A DNA stretch of 47,647 nucleotides from Herpomyces periplanetae. Taxonomy: Eukaryota; Ascomycota; Laboulbeniomycetes; Herpomycetales; Herpomycetaceae. Each line of letters begins with the position of its first letter. Positions within the stretch are counted from its first letter, which is position 1. Shown here one piece after another: positions 31,825-44,600 of the stretch. The stretch spans positions 1 through 47,647 of the forward strand of contig WMKJ01000100.1 in the NCBI GenBank assembly GCA_009733715.1, in the 5' to 3' direction. Made by a program: the position numbers and the translations under genes. Under the pieces are notes generated by a model that saw only the letters and a list, made by a program, of their open reading frames with translations, was not told where the DNA came from and searched no databases.

Positions 31825-33625
31825 AGAAAATTTTTACTCATTTCAAGGTATGTTGTCAACTTTCATACTTTCCCCCTTAACAGTGAAAATATTTACCAAT
31901 TCTTCCACCCGTCAACTTCACATCGTTAATCTTACACTTGCACCTGCACAAGACTAATTCTAATCTTAGCTTAACTTCCCCGTTAATTCTAACACGTCCC
32001 TCATACTCTTTTCCATTCGAGAGCAAACCGTTTGTTTACACAGGGATCCTCGATTTCCAAACTACGTCTCCCCGGTAACTCAGCCCTACAAAACCCCTCA
32101 TTTTTACTGACTTGTGTCAAAAATCACATGGGTCCAGTAGCTCTTCATCCCTGCTTGCGCCATCGTCTGCCGCGGTCCGTTATGTGGATGGTTTATCTGT
32201 TTGAACCAAGTTAAGATGGTTACTGCTATTAAGGTGTATAATGTGGTGTGGTATAAGTATTCAGTTTGCTTGAGTATTGTGAATGATTTGTACGAGATTG
32301 ACTTGGATCATTCACGCATCATAGGTTTACTTACTCTTGATGATAATGTCTGTATAAAATTTACCCTACCATTCTAACAAGTTAGATTCCCTTGTAAATG
32401 TCGATGGATATCTAGACATTTTGTTCTGCATAACTAAATCGATTAGTGAGCTGGTTGGTTGTATGATTTATTAACGTATAAATTTATCAAATATATTTTT
32501 CAGGCTGTAGAATAAGGCAAGGATTAACCTTTTACTTTCGCGTCCTCTATACTTATCGTCACAAACGTACGTTTAACCAGGCCAATTACTCTCCTTCATA
32601 TTTCGCTTTTTCTCTACTACTTTATACCCTACATAATCCCATTACTACAACATATTTTTCCCTTAACCCTTTTCCCCGCACTCTTCAATAATCCCTCAAT
32701 ACCGCCTCCAACTGCATGACTAAGCACCTCTCGTAGCATGTCACGTTACATGTTGTATCATCTCATCTGATATTCTGAAGTCTAGTCGCGTGATATTTCC
32801 CACTTGTTCATCCAGCCAAAACTCGTCCTTAGTAATTTGGACGTGGCTGTGCCAGACAGTCAGGATTGTGCATTAATCCAAGGCATTTTAAATGTACATC
32901 TCGCCTTACATTATAACGGTAATCGGTTGCCCCATAGAATATTCGAGCTCTTATAGTTTACGCTCTTCATATGTATACTCGGAGTATTTCTTATCTTTGT
33001 ATTTGTCATGTCCTCTTCCCGTCCACACCCACTACCGTCCTCCCCCTCTCCATCTGTTCACTAGCTTACATAATCTGTCTCATTTCTCGGCTCAATTGGG
33101 CCGCCCTCACTGATAACGTAAGCACTATAAAAGGTTTTTTGCGGGAGAATTTTTTTCTCTATAAAATCTTATGTATCGCGGCTCGTTTAGCGCACATTCT
33201 TCTTCTCGTGTCCTTCTTCCCACTATTTCTGCAAAATTTCCTCGCAAATGGAAATATCTTCTATCATTCTCTTACAATAGTATCGCCATTTTTCATCTAT
33301 GTTCCTCCTTTATTGGAAAAATACTCTCTATCACAATTATATACTCATCATATCATTAAGTTCTAACCGTTTTTCCCGCTACTTTGATTTACACCATTCT
33401 TCCTAAAACTCAAGCTTCCATTCCCATCGCTGGCTTATATATCTACATGTCCACTTCTCGCATTTTTCTTCCATAATTATCATCTTTTTCATCTCCTTCA
33501 CTATCTTCCACCTTTTTTCCTACTATTCTGTTTTACGTACTTAATTTGCCCTTATTTTTCCTAATACTCTATTTGAATGATTAATTTGTTACCTTATCAC
33601 ACACATCCTTTTCGGCTTGTCGGCC
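31825..33625. other. Intergenic region upstream of the 1101-residue protein gene
   Basis: No gene is supportable in 1.8 kb. A donor-like GTATGT at 31848 and a TTTACACAG acceptor ending at 32043 could define a 3' UTR intron of the His-rich gene (weak). From about 32520 to 33625 the plus strand is pyrimidine-rich, the probable promoter-leader of the next gene. Frames at 32892-33366 are open mainly because this composition lacks stop codons. Confidence 0.5.
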
Positions 33626-36600
33626 ATGCCTTCCAGCAAAGACACTGATTCCCATCACAGATCCCATTCACATCACAGCCATCGAAGTAGCAAGAAGAAA
33701 AAAAAGCCCCACCACTCCTCCGATAAATCTATCCGGGATACGGGGGATAACGAAAAATCCTCCACTAAGGATAAACCTGTAAAGGTTAAATCGAGCTCCT
33801 CAAACGTAACTCGCTCTTCAGTTCCTCCTAATCTTAATTCTTCACATCGATCCCGTCACTCTTCCCTCTCTAATTCCACTACATCAGCTGCTGCCCGCTC
33901 CTCTTCTCCCCTACCTCGTGACCATCTTCATACTATTGATGACCATTCCACAATGAGCAAGTCAGATCGTCATCGATCCCAGCGTATTGCTGCTCCGCCT
34001 ACCTTGAATACTCAGTTGCCCTACTCTACCACGGTTCCAGAACTCCTCAGACGTGTTGACACGGCTTCGCCCTCTAAAGGCGGTAGTACCGTATCATCTT
34101 CATATCCTTCCTTTTCCAAGCAACACTGTCGTGAAGTTATCGGTATACCAACTTCAACCGTCTCTACTCCATCTAATGCTCCCCCCCACCCTTACTCATC
34201 GTATCCGTCAAATTCCTCGGGAAAACTACCCACTTCGGCTAACCTAGCCAGCGGCGCCTCTGGCCATATACCGACCGATCAAACTTCCACTACAGACCAA
34301 CCAAATTCACCCACCCCACTAAAACGAGATACCGGTGTGTCATCCAATCAATCCTTTACCCGATCTCACCCCTCCAAGTCCCATGCAACCTCGTTAAAGG
34401 AAAACGGTATTGCCTCCAACAGAGTTGCCACCTCCGCTTCTCCATCACAAAAGAAAAGTCTAACTCCCCCGAGTCCTCCTTTAACTGCCACGGAAAATAA
34501 TTTGAACGCCTCTTCTCGAAGTTGTTCAATCACACCTCCTACTACTTTCAGCGATATCCGTAACGGTGAAAAGCCCATCTCCAAGAAATCATCGGCTAAT
34601 CACACTACTTCAGTCGAGGAATTTCCTACCTGTGTTCACCCTTCCCAGGAGCACTCGAGTAGACACAACTATGATGATCGTACTTATACCACGGCGAATG
34701 AAGTTACTGGTTCATATCGTAATAACACTTCTGCCTCTTATACCAACCATCCTGATCGACCTTACTCCGCTCGAAACACATGTCACACTTCAACCTATGA
34801 GGTGGATAGACATGACCCATACGCCTGTGATAATTATGCCATGCCTTCCGATGATCAAACTTCCTTCAGCTGTGCTGATGCTTCATCATCAAGAACTATA
34901 CGTAAAAGTGGCGCACCCCATGATTATAATCGAGCAGGCCATGTTCAATCCACTAGTTCACCGGATCATAGGATGAATATGTCGAAGGCAAATTATAGCT
35001 ATCGACCTAACACAGTTAATTCGCATGACTACCCTCCACATTTGCCTTACCGTAACGTTGACGAATCTACCCGGTTGTCCCAATACGATTCACGAAGGTG
35101 TATTAATACTTCCAATGAAAATGTAGATTTTGCCACACGAGAACAAGGGGGAAGAGTTTATCAACAGAAATTTGCATCTTCAACACCCGAATCAAATTTT
35201 AACAATTTCGGTAGTAATGCTCCCCGCGTGGATTACCTTTTACAAAATGGTGGCCTAACACACACTGTACCACGTGTTATGTTGTTGAATTTTGTCTTTC
35301 CGCAGTCTTGTGAAGGTGATGTGCTGCTCCAAGATCAATCGTCGACGCAGCCTGATCAGTATAGAAATTCGCTAAATTCAGCAGCTCGATCTATCTTCTC
35401 ACCATTTAAGGGATTATTAGATGATTATGATTCAGTGATTAGTCGAAATGGATCTCTTGCAGTAGCATCGGGATATCGCTCGGTGGCTAGACGGTTACTG
35501 GATCGATTAGAAGCAGTGTTCGCGCGGAATATTTCCTCTGAATATTGCAAGTGTGTGATATGTGAAGAGAATGCGGAAACCGATTCAGCATTTCGTCGAC
35601 AAATGTCATATCATAGCTGCGGGATGAGTTGGGGTGAAGTATTGGAGTACGTTTCAGGACGTCAGGAGTTACCGTGTTGGCCGCCCTTTTTTATTAACAT
35701 GGCAGCGGTTAAAGCTCGATCGGGAATGTTTGCTGATGAGAAGTTTGAAGCACCGATGAAATATTTGGATATAGATGTTCCGCAGGAGTATCGTGAACAT
35801 TACATCCGACAGAGTAAAAAGACAAAACTAGCGGTACAAAATTGGTTATCAAGCCAACCTGAAGAGCCGTCTAGCCCTCCTGCAGAAGTTGATGATGATA
35901 CGTTAACATTTGCTATATTAACACATTTAGAACCTGATGAAAGGCAAATGTTTCAGCTTCTTTTGCACGGTAATTTTGACGAAGGGCCAGTAGGGTATAC
36001 ACACAGTGTGATTGGAATGCCAGAGTCTGAGACTATTGGCAAAGGAGCTGTAGCCATTCAGCGATTATATCGATTGTCAAGACTACCTCGGCCAGCTGAA
36101 GTTACACTTTATCTATTGAAAAATGTGAACATGCATGGGGTCCTTGCGACATTAGCTGCGATAAGTGAACACGAATGGGATATATTGACATCGGGAAGGT
36201 TTGACGGGTTCTTGTGGAGTGGAGCTGAGGAATATTCACCCGATGCACATCGGTTGGGTCGAGTTGATGTAACACACGGAAGTGATGGGAATATCAATAT
36301 TAACGGAAGCTCGAGGAATGGTACAACGACAACGAATGGGAGTGGAGGTCGTAATAGTAGTACGAGTGCAGGTGTGTTGAATGATCAGCGAGGTAGAGGA
36401 GATATGAACGGTGGAGTAGTTGGGAGACCAGTTCAATTGGATGAAGAAACAGAAATTGCGGTAGTTACGGAAATTGAAAAGGAAATTTATCTTTGCATGG
36501 AGGCACTTGAGAATGCTTTTGAAGATTTACACAATCGTGCTGAAGCAGTTAGACAAAGGTTACGCGAACGAGGAGTAGGTTTAATATTAAAGAATCGATT

Positions 36601-36931
36601 TAGGAATGGACATGAGCAATACAATGATCGTCATAATGATATGGTACGAGATATGGATGGCAATTTAAGAAATGGGTGGGATGTTGAAACAGATGATGGT
36701 TTAGGGGATGATCGAAGTGAAATTGCGCCCGACGATTCAGCAAGTAATGTATCTCATAATCGAAGAAAACGAACAGAATGGAGAAATCGACATCAGCCTG
36801 CTACTATAAAAGAGGAAGATTCTGAAGATGCCTCAGTGATAATGAATGGGGCAAATAGTAGTAGCAATGGAGGAAGAGCTTTTGGGAGAGTAGGGAAGAT
36901 ATTATCGGGAGTTCGATTATCCAAGAACTGA
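33626..36931 (+). CDS. Conserved fungal protein of unknown function, 1101 residues
   Basis: The start is ATG 33626 (the frame opens at a TTG nine bases earlier). The first 500 or so residues are Ser/His/Thr-rich and disordered, beginning with His/Ser repeats and a KKKKK cluster. The conserved part starts near residue 535 with PRVDYLLQNGGL. It continues with GLLDDYDSVI, GYRSVARRLLDRLEAVFAR, EYCKCVICEE (paired cysteines, possibly metal-binding), SWGEVLEYVSGRQELPCWPPF, TFAILTHLEPDERQMFQLLLHG, ATLAAISEHEWDILTSGRFDGFLWSG and a helical EIAVVTEIEKEIYLCMEALENAFEDL. I recall this arrangement from uncharacterised filamentous-ascomycete proteins, but no function can be given. The tail is acidic and basic by turns. 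Composition swings from 16 purines in 60 (33841-33900) to 45 in 60 (36841-36900) within the one frame. Confidence 0.85.
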   Translation: MPSSKDTDSHHRSHSHHSHRSSKKKKKPHHSSDKSIRDTGDNEKSSTKDKPVKVKSSSSNVTRSSVPPNLNSSHRSRHSSLSNSTTSAAARSSSPLPRDHLHTIDDHSTMSKSDRHRSQRIAAPPTLNTQLPYSTTVPELLRRVDTASPSKGGSTVSSSYPSFSKQHCREVIGIPTSTVSTPSNAPPHPYSSYPSNSSGKLPTSANLASGASGHIPTDQTSTTDQPNSPTPLKRDTGVSSNQSFTRSHPSKSHATSLKENGIASNRVATSASPSQKKSLTPPSPPLTATENNLNASSRSCSITPPTTFSDIRNGEKPISKKSSANHTTSVEEFPTCVHPSQEHSSRHNYDDRTYTTANEVTGSYRNNTSASYTNHPDRPYSARNTCHTSTYEVDRHDPYACDNYAMPSDDQTSFSCADASSSRTIRKSGAPHDYNRAGHVQSTSSPDHRMNMSKANYSYRPNTVNSHDYPPHLPYRNVDESTRLSQYDSRRCINTSNENVDFATREQGGRVYQQKFASSTPESNFNNFGSNAPRVDYLLQNGGLTHTVPRVMLLNFVFPQSCEGDVLLQDQSSTQPDQYRNSLNSAARSIFSPFKGLLDDYDSVISRNGSLAVASGYRSVARRLLDRLEAVFARNISSEYCKCVICEENAETDSAFRRQMSYHSCGMSWGEVLEYVSGRQELPCWPPFFINMAAVKARSGMFADEKFEAPMKYLDIDVPQEYREHYIRQSKKTKLAVQNWLSSQPEEPSSPPAEVDDDTLTFAILTHLEPDERQMFQLLLHGNFDEGPVGYTHSVIGMPESETIGKGAVAIQRLYRLSRLPRPAEVTLYLLKNVNMHGVLATLAAISEHEWDILTSGRFDGFLWSGAEEYSPDAHRLGRVDVTHGSDGNININGSSRNGTTTTNGSGGRNSSTSAGVLNDQRGRGDMNGGVVGRPVQLDEETEIAVVTEIEKEIYLCMEALENAFEDLHNRAEAVRQRLRERGVGLILKNRFRNGHEQYNDRHNDMVRDMDGNLRNGWDVETDDGLGDDRSEIAPDDSASNVSHNRRKRTEWRNRHQPATIKEEDSEDASVIMNGANSSSNGGRAFGRVGKILSGVRLSKN

Positions 36932-37615
36932 ACCAATTTTATAACGATAGTTCACCTTAACGGTAATGATACAAATGTTGTTGCTGAATTTCCCATAGCG
37001 CATATGTGTAGGGCCGAACAAGGTGTATCATGGTGTGGATACATAGTTTAAGAGTCGAGTTTGCGGTCCTCCTTTAGTCCTGATTTCATCATTTTTGCGT
37101 AGAATTGGTCGCCAGCTATGCTTGTATTTTCCTGCATTCAGTCGGGTGAAAATTGTTCTTGTCATTACAAGGAAATCGACCTTGTATTATCACGAATCTC
37201 GCCGTGCTGTGCCATGTCCTGGTTGGTATATTACAGGATGAAAGTTACAATATGGGTGTACGTTTACGTACTTTTTTTTAATTTGCTTCTACTCTTCGAT
37301 CAAATTGTTTGTATGATTCGCTTATTTTATGCTCGGAAAGTATATTTCATTTCAATTCTCAATTTATTTTATTCATTAGTACCTATACAAATCTAGAGTA
37401 GATCACGCTATACCATATTTTTCCCGCGGGCCGGCCAAAGTATACATGATTTTCCCGTCGAACTGTTTATTCCAAGTAAGCTTGTTAAGTACATATGAAA
37501 CCATTTTGGCATTGTACCTTTAGGGCTTAATATTGAAGCTTGAATTTATAACCAATTGGATTTTAAAGATGAATCTTGGTACTCATTTGACTGTTAACCG
37601 TTAAATGTTTACCTG

Positions 37616-37669
37616 GTGTGTGTGTATATGAACATGTATGCACACGCACACACGCACACACGCACACAG
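37616..37669. repeat. GT tract followed by CA/CACG tract
   Basis: A GT run with TATATG (37616-37630) is followed 10 nt later by CACACG/CACACA units (37641-37669). The two arms are complementary, so the sequence could fold back as a hairpin or adopt Z-form DNA. Confidence 0.7.
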
Positions 37670-38013
37670 TGCATGTTGATGAGAGGCATAATTGTACTCG
37701 GTTAATTTTACAAAAGAGTGATGCAAGTCTTTCTACACGTTTATCATTATAATTTAGACACGCCTTACCGTTAAAACTGTGATAAGATATGCGGTCAAGT
37801 ATTGCCTATTTATTAGGGTAATTCTTAACCCCTTACACAATTAACGTTCAGCTTATTTTCCTTAACCGGGAGACTGAACCAGCTAGGGAGCGTTGGCATG
37901 TTATTGCCTTGATAAACAGTGTAAAAAGTAACGCATCTACGCGGGCCAACGCATAAATTTCCGTAAAAAGCGAAAACGGCGAACCAGTTACATCCAAAAT
38001 CAATGTGTACGAA

Positions 38014-38040
38014 CCATATATATATATATATATGTATACA
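38014..38040. repeat. AT microsatellite
   Basis: A run of about ten AT units is followed by GTATACATA. Simple-sequence DNA only. Confidence 0.75.
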
Positions 38041-40727
38041 TACTATAATCATTTCACAAATTCCCTACTACCCCGACTAAACCTCCTTGGGTTGCTTGTG
38101 TGGTAACTGTTGCGTACTGCAATAATCCTTGCATCGTCATGGGCCATTCGGAAGATGTACGTGTAGTACTAGACGATTGGTTCTCCGCTTCAACCGTGTC
38201 TCTTGATTAGCCGTTTAACCTGTTCGTGTTCTATTAATCGTTTGCGCTTTTATGGGTCCCTTGTTTTGCACCGCCTTCATTCTACCCTAATAAAATATTG
38301 ACGTCAGCATATCTGTAATGATCCACTCTAAATTTTTAAAAATGTCGCAGAATTGAACCCGACACTTCAGTTCAATATGTTTTTATAATTAAAATTTTCC
38401 CATCTTATACCACTCGATTCCCTTTGCATCCTTCATGCCCTCCGTTTACAATTGACCTAACTTTAAACCTACCATTACCATACTACCCATTGAACAAAAA
38501 TTTAACACTCCGCCCTCCATTCCACAAATTCTCATGTCCTTTTCCTTACAACTTGCATATTCCTCCAGAAGCATCCTCTCCTCACCCCCACTCCCTATTT
38601 CAAACCTGTCGTCCCTATCCATCCATTCCCCATTCTCCCTACACAAATTATATTCTTATTTAGCCCATAAGATCCCATGGAGATGGGCGGTCGCATGAGA
38701 AATATTACATTAATACCTCCATGATATTCCGCCTGCTCGTAATGGCGTCTAATCTAAACTCTGGTTGTTCGGGAGAGGAACGAGTAAATCGAATTGACCG
38801 TACAAATATCTTCAAACCATTTTAATCAAGCAAAAGCAGTCAACCGTAGCCTATAATAGTTATATAAATATATAAAAATTACCCCCCCCTTCCATTCAGA
38901 TCCCCACTAAGACCCACTTCCTCTCTTACCCAGTTACTCCCTCCCTCGGCCTTCACTTCAACTGCCTCATTCACACCCTACATCCAATAAAACTCAATTC
39001 CTACTTCCCAGGCTACTCCTACGCCCTACCAATACTTTTATTTCCCTCAAATTTACAGTTGAGATAAAATAACGTTATACTAAAATAGGAAAGTCTAACC
39101 TACAAATTGAGCTCAACAAACTTAATTTTTTGGTGAGAGCTTACATGCTTAGCATTTTATTGGTCCATTTATCAAGGTTTCAAGTTCTCAACATTTTCCC
39201 AATTCACCGCGTTGGTGATATATTGAAAAGTCTATTACTTTCCAATTTCACCTGGTTTTTTTTCATATAATCATTTTAATTACCTGTGTATGGCTCTTTC
39301 CGTTTCCCCGGATTTTGAATCCTAGCCCACACCACATTACATTATTCCACGCTAGGCTGAGCTATCTGACTCACTTTCACTAAATATCTTTAGCTTAGTT
39401 ATTCACTATACGTATACGTATATAAGTCCATCATCATTCCCTGTCTTCCTCCCCTCCTTTTGGCCGGGACTCACACTCCACGCAAAACCTTACTTCTGCT
39501 ATCCATATCATAACTTTTATACTCACATTCCAATCTCCCTCATCATTCCTTACTTTCATACTTTCGCGTTTCTATGTTACCAATTGTCTTGTTTTTCCCA
39601 ACTCCATCATCAGCATTTACTAACCGTATCAATTCTTTCATGCTTTCTCTCCTCTTAATATCCGTTACCTCACTCCCCTCCCCCCTCATACATCTCCCCT
39701 GCCAACGCTCTTCTCGGTAAAACTTTCCATAGCATTTTACGCTACAACGCCCGTTGTTCTTTTACACCCTATCCCGTTTCCTAATCGTTTGTCAAATCAA
39801 ACTATTCAGCTCCATTGTGAATCATCGTCCGCATACCTACCTCATCCTCCCGTAACCCGTTTCATAACAATACGCTTCGCCGGCTTCTCTGTTGTTTATT
39901 TTCTTTCTTAGTAATACCATTCAAAATCCTTTCCTCATCCATATCCGATCAAACGTCGCACAAAGCGAGCGCTCACTCCACCTTTATTACACCGTTTTCA
40001 GGGGGATCGTTTTTAACTACCCGTTACTAGCTTGGTCATACCATACAATTTTTTTTCGGGTTATTCTTCCTATCCATTACCCACTCCCATCATCCATCCG
40101 TCTCTCCAGATCCGTCCTTGTGCTTCGCTGATCCTCGTTTGCTTCCACCCTGTCTATACGTCTTATTCCCTAATTCGTTAACTTCCCTCCATTGATTGGC
40201 CAAGAAGTTCCGTCTCCTCTGCGTTTGATATTAAGTTAACCGTGTATTTGCGCCTATCTCTGTATACTCTCCACACCCTTTGTGATCCTCAACTTCGTTC
40301 GTCCACTCTTCACTTACTCTGGGAATTGTTTCAATTGTGACTCCCCACTTCTCCAAGTCCGTATTCCCCATTCCAAGGTTCGTCATTTCATATCTAACCA
40401 TCCCTCCCTATCTCGCGGACTTCTCATCACGGTACCGCGTATTAGTGACAGCGTATTCGCCATTTTGCTTAATTCTTTTCTCATGCATCTTCAAATATTT
40501 TTCCCTTGTCAATTGGCCACTTGCACACTAATGTGCTAACTTCACCTGTTCAGTTAAGCTTAAACTTATCCAGGCCTCGAAGCTGCTATTAATTTGCCAG
40601 TGTCCCTCTCTCCGTCCTTACTTTACTATTATCAGACTAGGCTCGGGTCTGACTGTTTGATAAATAAATAAATAAATATTTCTCTATCATTCCGCTCGAC
40701 TTCCCTACCTATAGCTTCTCATTTCTC

Positions 40728-41166
40728 GTAAGTACACATGCTGCGCTTACACTCGTCTGGACGTCAATTCTTCTTTTGTATACCGCTTAATTCGTTTCAA
40801 TTTGCTAAATTTTCTCTTTACACTGTCATTGTTATACTCTTGCAGCGCTTGGTGCCTTTGATCTACCCTGCAGCTTAACGCATCTCAGGTCACTCTGCAT
40901 CATTTCTGCCGCTTTATCACTTTTCTCGTCCCCTAATCTTCCCAAGTCTGCCCTATTGCGATTGATGAGTTTAAATACATACAAATATTATCACGTTTTA
41001 GGTTGTTTTTTAACTAGCATGTGCAGCGGTATGTGGTTAACTGATGATTCTTAAATTTGCGTAGGGTCCAGCAACGTTTTATTTGGATATAATTAGCCAA
41101 GCGACTGACTCGTATAATCGTATTAATTGCGGAGAAGAGTCTAACTTTGTTCCCGTTTACTCACAG
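40728..41166 (+). other. Candidate 5' UTR intron of the kinase gene
   Basis: The donor GTAAGT is at 40728-40733 and the acceptor TTTACTCACAG ends at 41166, with an AACTGAT branch-like site near 41040. The 3' half of the interval loses the pyrimidine bias seen on both sides, as expected if it is intronic. Unverified without RNA data. Confidence 0.3.
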
Positions 41167-41433
41167 CTACCCGTGAGATGGTCCAACTTTGATTAAGCAG
41201 AGTAGAGTTGAAGGTTTGCTACATGTATCTCCCGATCCTTTTGCCCTTCTTATACTCCATCTTCTCAAACCCTCTGCCTGTCTTTTGAATTTCTCTTCTC
41301 ATTCATCCTCTGGTATTGATCATTTTCATTTTCGAAGTCATTCTTACCGTTTGATTACTCGACGGGCAAATTTAGCAATTTGGTACATTTCGTGGGCTTT
41401 CGTCAATTTCCAACATAGTTTCAATTGGGCGGG

Positions 41434-41492
41434 GTAAGTTTTGATTTAGTTTGTACGATATGCTCCTTCATATTTCTCTTTGCTTAGCACAG
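41434..41492 (+). other. Candidate short 5' UTR intron of the kinase gene
   Basis: A GGG-GTAAGT donor and a polypyrimidine-preceded TTAGCACAG acceptor bracket 59 nt, 159 nt before the kinase ATG. The splice sites are strong but no good CTAAY branch site is visible, so confidence is modest. Confidence 0.35.
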
Positions 41493-41651
41493 TCGTTTTG
41501 GGGTTTTGAATCCTCCCTTCACCCGCGTTCGAAATTCCCTACATATCCTGCGTTCTTGCCTTACTATTATCGTCAAACTTCTTACTACCCTAGATGCTAA
41601 TGTAGAGTATTTAGGATTTTCCCTCCAACATTGCTCTTCCTTGCTGTCAAT

Positions 41652-44600
41652 ATGACGGTCTATAGTGCTATGAGCGGCAATAACGCCGATCCGGAACTCG
41701 TTTATACCAAACAGAACTGCATCGGAGGTGGAAGCTTTGGTAAAGTTTACAAGGGAGTTGACAAGCGTAGCGGTCAAGCGGTTGCCATCAAAATAATCGA
41801 TGTGGAAAACGCAGAAGATGAAGTAGATGATATAATACAAGAGATAGCCATATTATCAGAGCTTAATTCTCCCTACGTCACAAAGTACTATGGATCATAT
41901 CTCAAGGGTTCAGACCTTTGGATCATCATGGAATTTTGCGCTGGTGGTAGTTGTGGAGATTTAATGAAGCCCGGACTGATTCCTGAAGAATACATTTCCA
42001 TTATAATGAGAGAGCTTTTGCTCGGTTTAGAGTATCTTCATGCCGATAACAAGTTACATCGCGATATCAAGGCTGCGAATATACTGCTCAACGCCAATGG
42101 TCACGTTAAATTGGCGGATTTTGGAGTGTCAGGACAGTTGTCTGCCACAATGACCAAGAAGAATACGTTTGTTGGAACACCCTTCTGGATGGCCCCTGAA
42201 GTCATCAAACAGTCAGGCTACGACCATAAAGCCGATATTTGGTCCCTTGGTATAACGGCTTTAGAATTAGCCTATGGAGAACCTCCGTATTCTGATATTC
42301 ATCCTATGAAGGTACTTTTTCTTATCCCGAAAAATCCTCCACCGCAATTAACCGGAAATTTTAGTAAAGCGTTCAAAGACTTTGTTGAACTTTGTCTTCG
42401 CAAGGAGCCTCGGGAACGTCCATCAGCTAAAGAACTGTTACGCCATTCCTTTGTGCGACGAGCTAAGAAAACTTCCTATCTTACTGAGTTAATTGAACGC
42501 TATGAACGTTGGCAAGCACAGCGTGGAGATCATGATGACGACAGTGTTGATGAATCGGGGAATTCTACTCGTGCTTACTTTGCCAGGAACAATCGATCTC
42601 AAGAGAATGAGGATCTCTGGGATTTTGGTACTATACGACCTGATGTATCCCGTGGTCCTCTCAAGATTATGAACGATGCCGCTACGAATACTCGTGTACT
42701 CAAAAGTGGAGTCAACCCTTGCGTGCCAAGGGTTGGATGTTTTGATTTCGCACCAAATGATTCAAGCAGTACAACGTCACAACAGCCTCAACGCTTAATT
42801 TCAAGCTCATCACCCTCAAGTCACACTACGAAAACTCCCCAGGCTTCATCATTGAACGCCCCTCTAAGCTCTGGTGGTACACCTATTTCCCAGCAGTCTC
42901 AATACCATCGTCTTCAGACATCTCAGCCCCAACAACAGCAGCAGCGTTCATCCAGATCTCAACCTAACAATAATACGATTAGTCACGATTCGTTACCTGT
43001 TGAAGCAAAGGATGAGTTTAATTCCGATTGGGTCGATATGCGAGCTACATCGCCCGGCAGTACAGTTAAAATTCGATCTGTTCCATCATCACTGCCAACA
43101 TCCCCTACCGTGGATTCACATGTTCCACAGAAAAATGTTGTAAACCATCCGAACATACTATTTGATAAACCTCGGAGTGGTTATGTATTCTCTCAGCCCT
43201 CTCCATCACCGCTATACATGAATAGTACGCCTAGCTCTGAATCACCATCCCGTCAATTGAGGCACGAATTGCAAAAGGAAGAGAACAGATTGCAACGTGA
43301 AAGGGAGTTGTCACGCATATCATCACCCCCAACATCACAAAGTTTGATCACCGAACAAATTATGGCCCTGAATCTGGGCATGCCATTAGGAGCTGCTGGA
43401 GCGTTGTATGGAAATTTGGACTCGAGTTGTATTACATCGGGGTCGTCCAATCAGTATGGACTTTCTCAAAATCGCCCAGGGAATATGCGCTCACCTATAC
43501 GTTCCAATCAAGCCCCGGTATCAACTACCGTCACCACCGCAACTAATGTCAGTGGCTACAGAAATAACCCCGGGGAACATCCGTTCGGTAACCCGCATCA
43601 GTCTCAATTCTACAATTCCCCACCGTCAGGATACATTCGTTCTCCCGTTATAACGAACCCTTCTCAAAAGAGTTCAGTTCTCTCCCCCCCGAATCCTGTG
43701 TTGCAAGGTTATACATCATCACGAGCACCAAATATTAGTGCTCCTGTTTGCCCAATTAATGAGTCTCCGCGTGATGGATTTAATCCGCAGGCATTAGCCA
43801 AGGCTAATGCCGGAACTCGGTGCGATGGTGCATGTCCCTTGGAGAATAAAGATGAATTATCATGCATCACAGGTAAATCCGGTTCCATTAATCCGCCCCA
43901 TAGTAGCAATGCGGATGAAATGACTGCACTTTCTGCAGTTGTGGTACCCGCCCTTAAAGCTGCACTGAAACGGAGATCAGCGTGTGTTGATGCCCTTGTG
44001 GCCAGGCAATCGCAACGACTTGCCCAACAACGTCAGTCCTTCGGTCACTCTCCTTATATTAAACAGAAAGGTTTAGCACCTCCCCCTGTTTCGGCAACTC
44101 AGCCGAAGGATATCGGACTTGACACTGGATTCGGTGGGTTAAACTGCCTAAATGCTGTGAATAATGGAAATAGGTTTTCTGGGTATTTATCACCACTTGC
44201 ACAGAGCACAGTACTAAATCAGGGAACTCGTCACGAATCAGGATGCCCGAAGTCAGCCTTAGTAGGGGCTCAGTCGGATTCCATAAAGTCAGTAATCGGG
44301 AAAATGCAGACCCATCAACGACGAATTCAGCTACTTGTAGAACACGTTATTGCGCTGTTTTACGAAATTGACGAGTTTGATGCGAAGATACCCCTTGTTC
44401 AAGATGTTAATGATCAATGTAATTGTTCGTCGGAAAAGTACTCGGAATCGAATTGTGGTGAATCGCCTAGGTCATCGTCGTACTCGTCGTTTTCATCATC
44501 ATCATCGTCTTCATCGACATCCTCGTCGTCTTCGCATCAACAATTTGCGACATCGTCCGTACACGGAAACGTGGCTCATGACTGTGCAAAGTATGGTGCA

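Larger units (their letters stand above)
36932..41651. other. 4.7-kb intergenic region upstream of the GCKIII kinase gene
   Basis: No gene is supportable. 36932-38390 is mixed and AT-leaning, with microsatellites at 37616-37669 and 38014-38040. From about 38390 to 40975 the plus strand is strongly pyrimidine-rich (18 purines in 60 at 38401-38460). It is mixed at 40975-41200 and pyrimidine-rich again to the kinase start. An AAAT run lies at 40660-40677. Two GTAAGT-to-CAG candidate introns (40728-41166, 41434-41492) suggest a spliced leader. The many medium-length open frames reflect low stop-codon frequency in such sequence. Confidence 0.5.

Noticed and set aside
32892-33366. Overlapping open frames of 73-131 codons
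   Set aside because: They lie in pyrimidine-rich leader DNA poor in stop codons; leucine/serine content follows composition and no domain is visible.
41189-41655. Upstream frame that, after splicing 41434-41492, runs open to overlap the kinase ATG
   Set aside because: It has no ATG, and pyrimidine-rich DNA rarely contains stop codons, so openness is uninformative.
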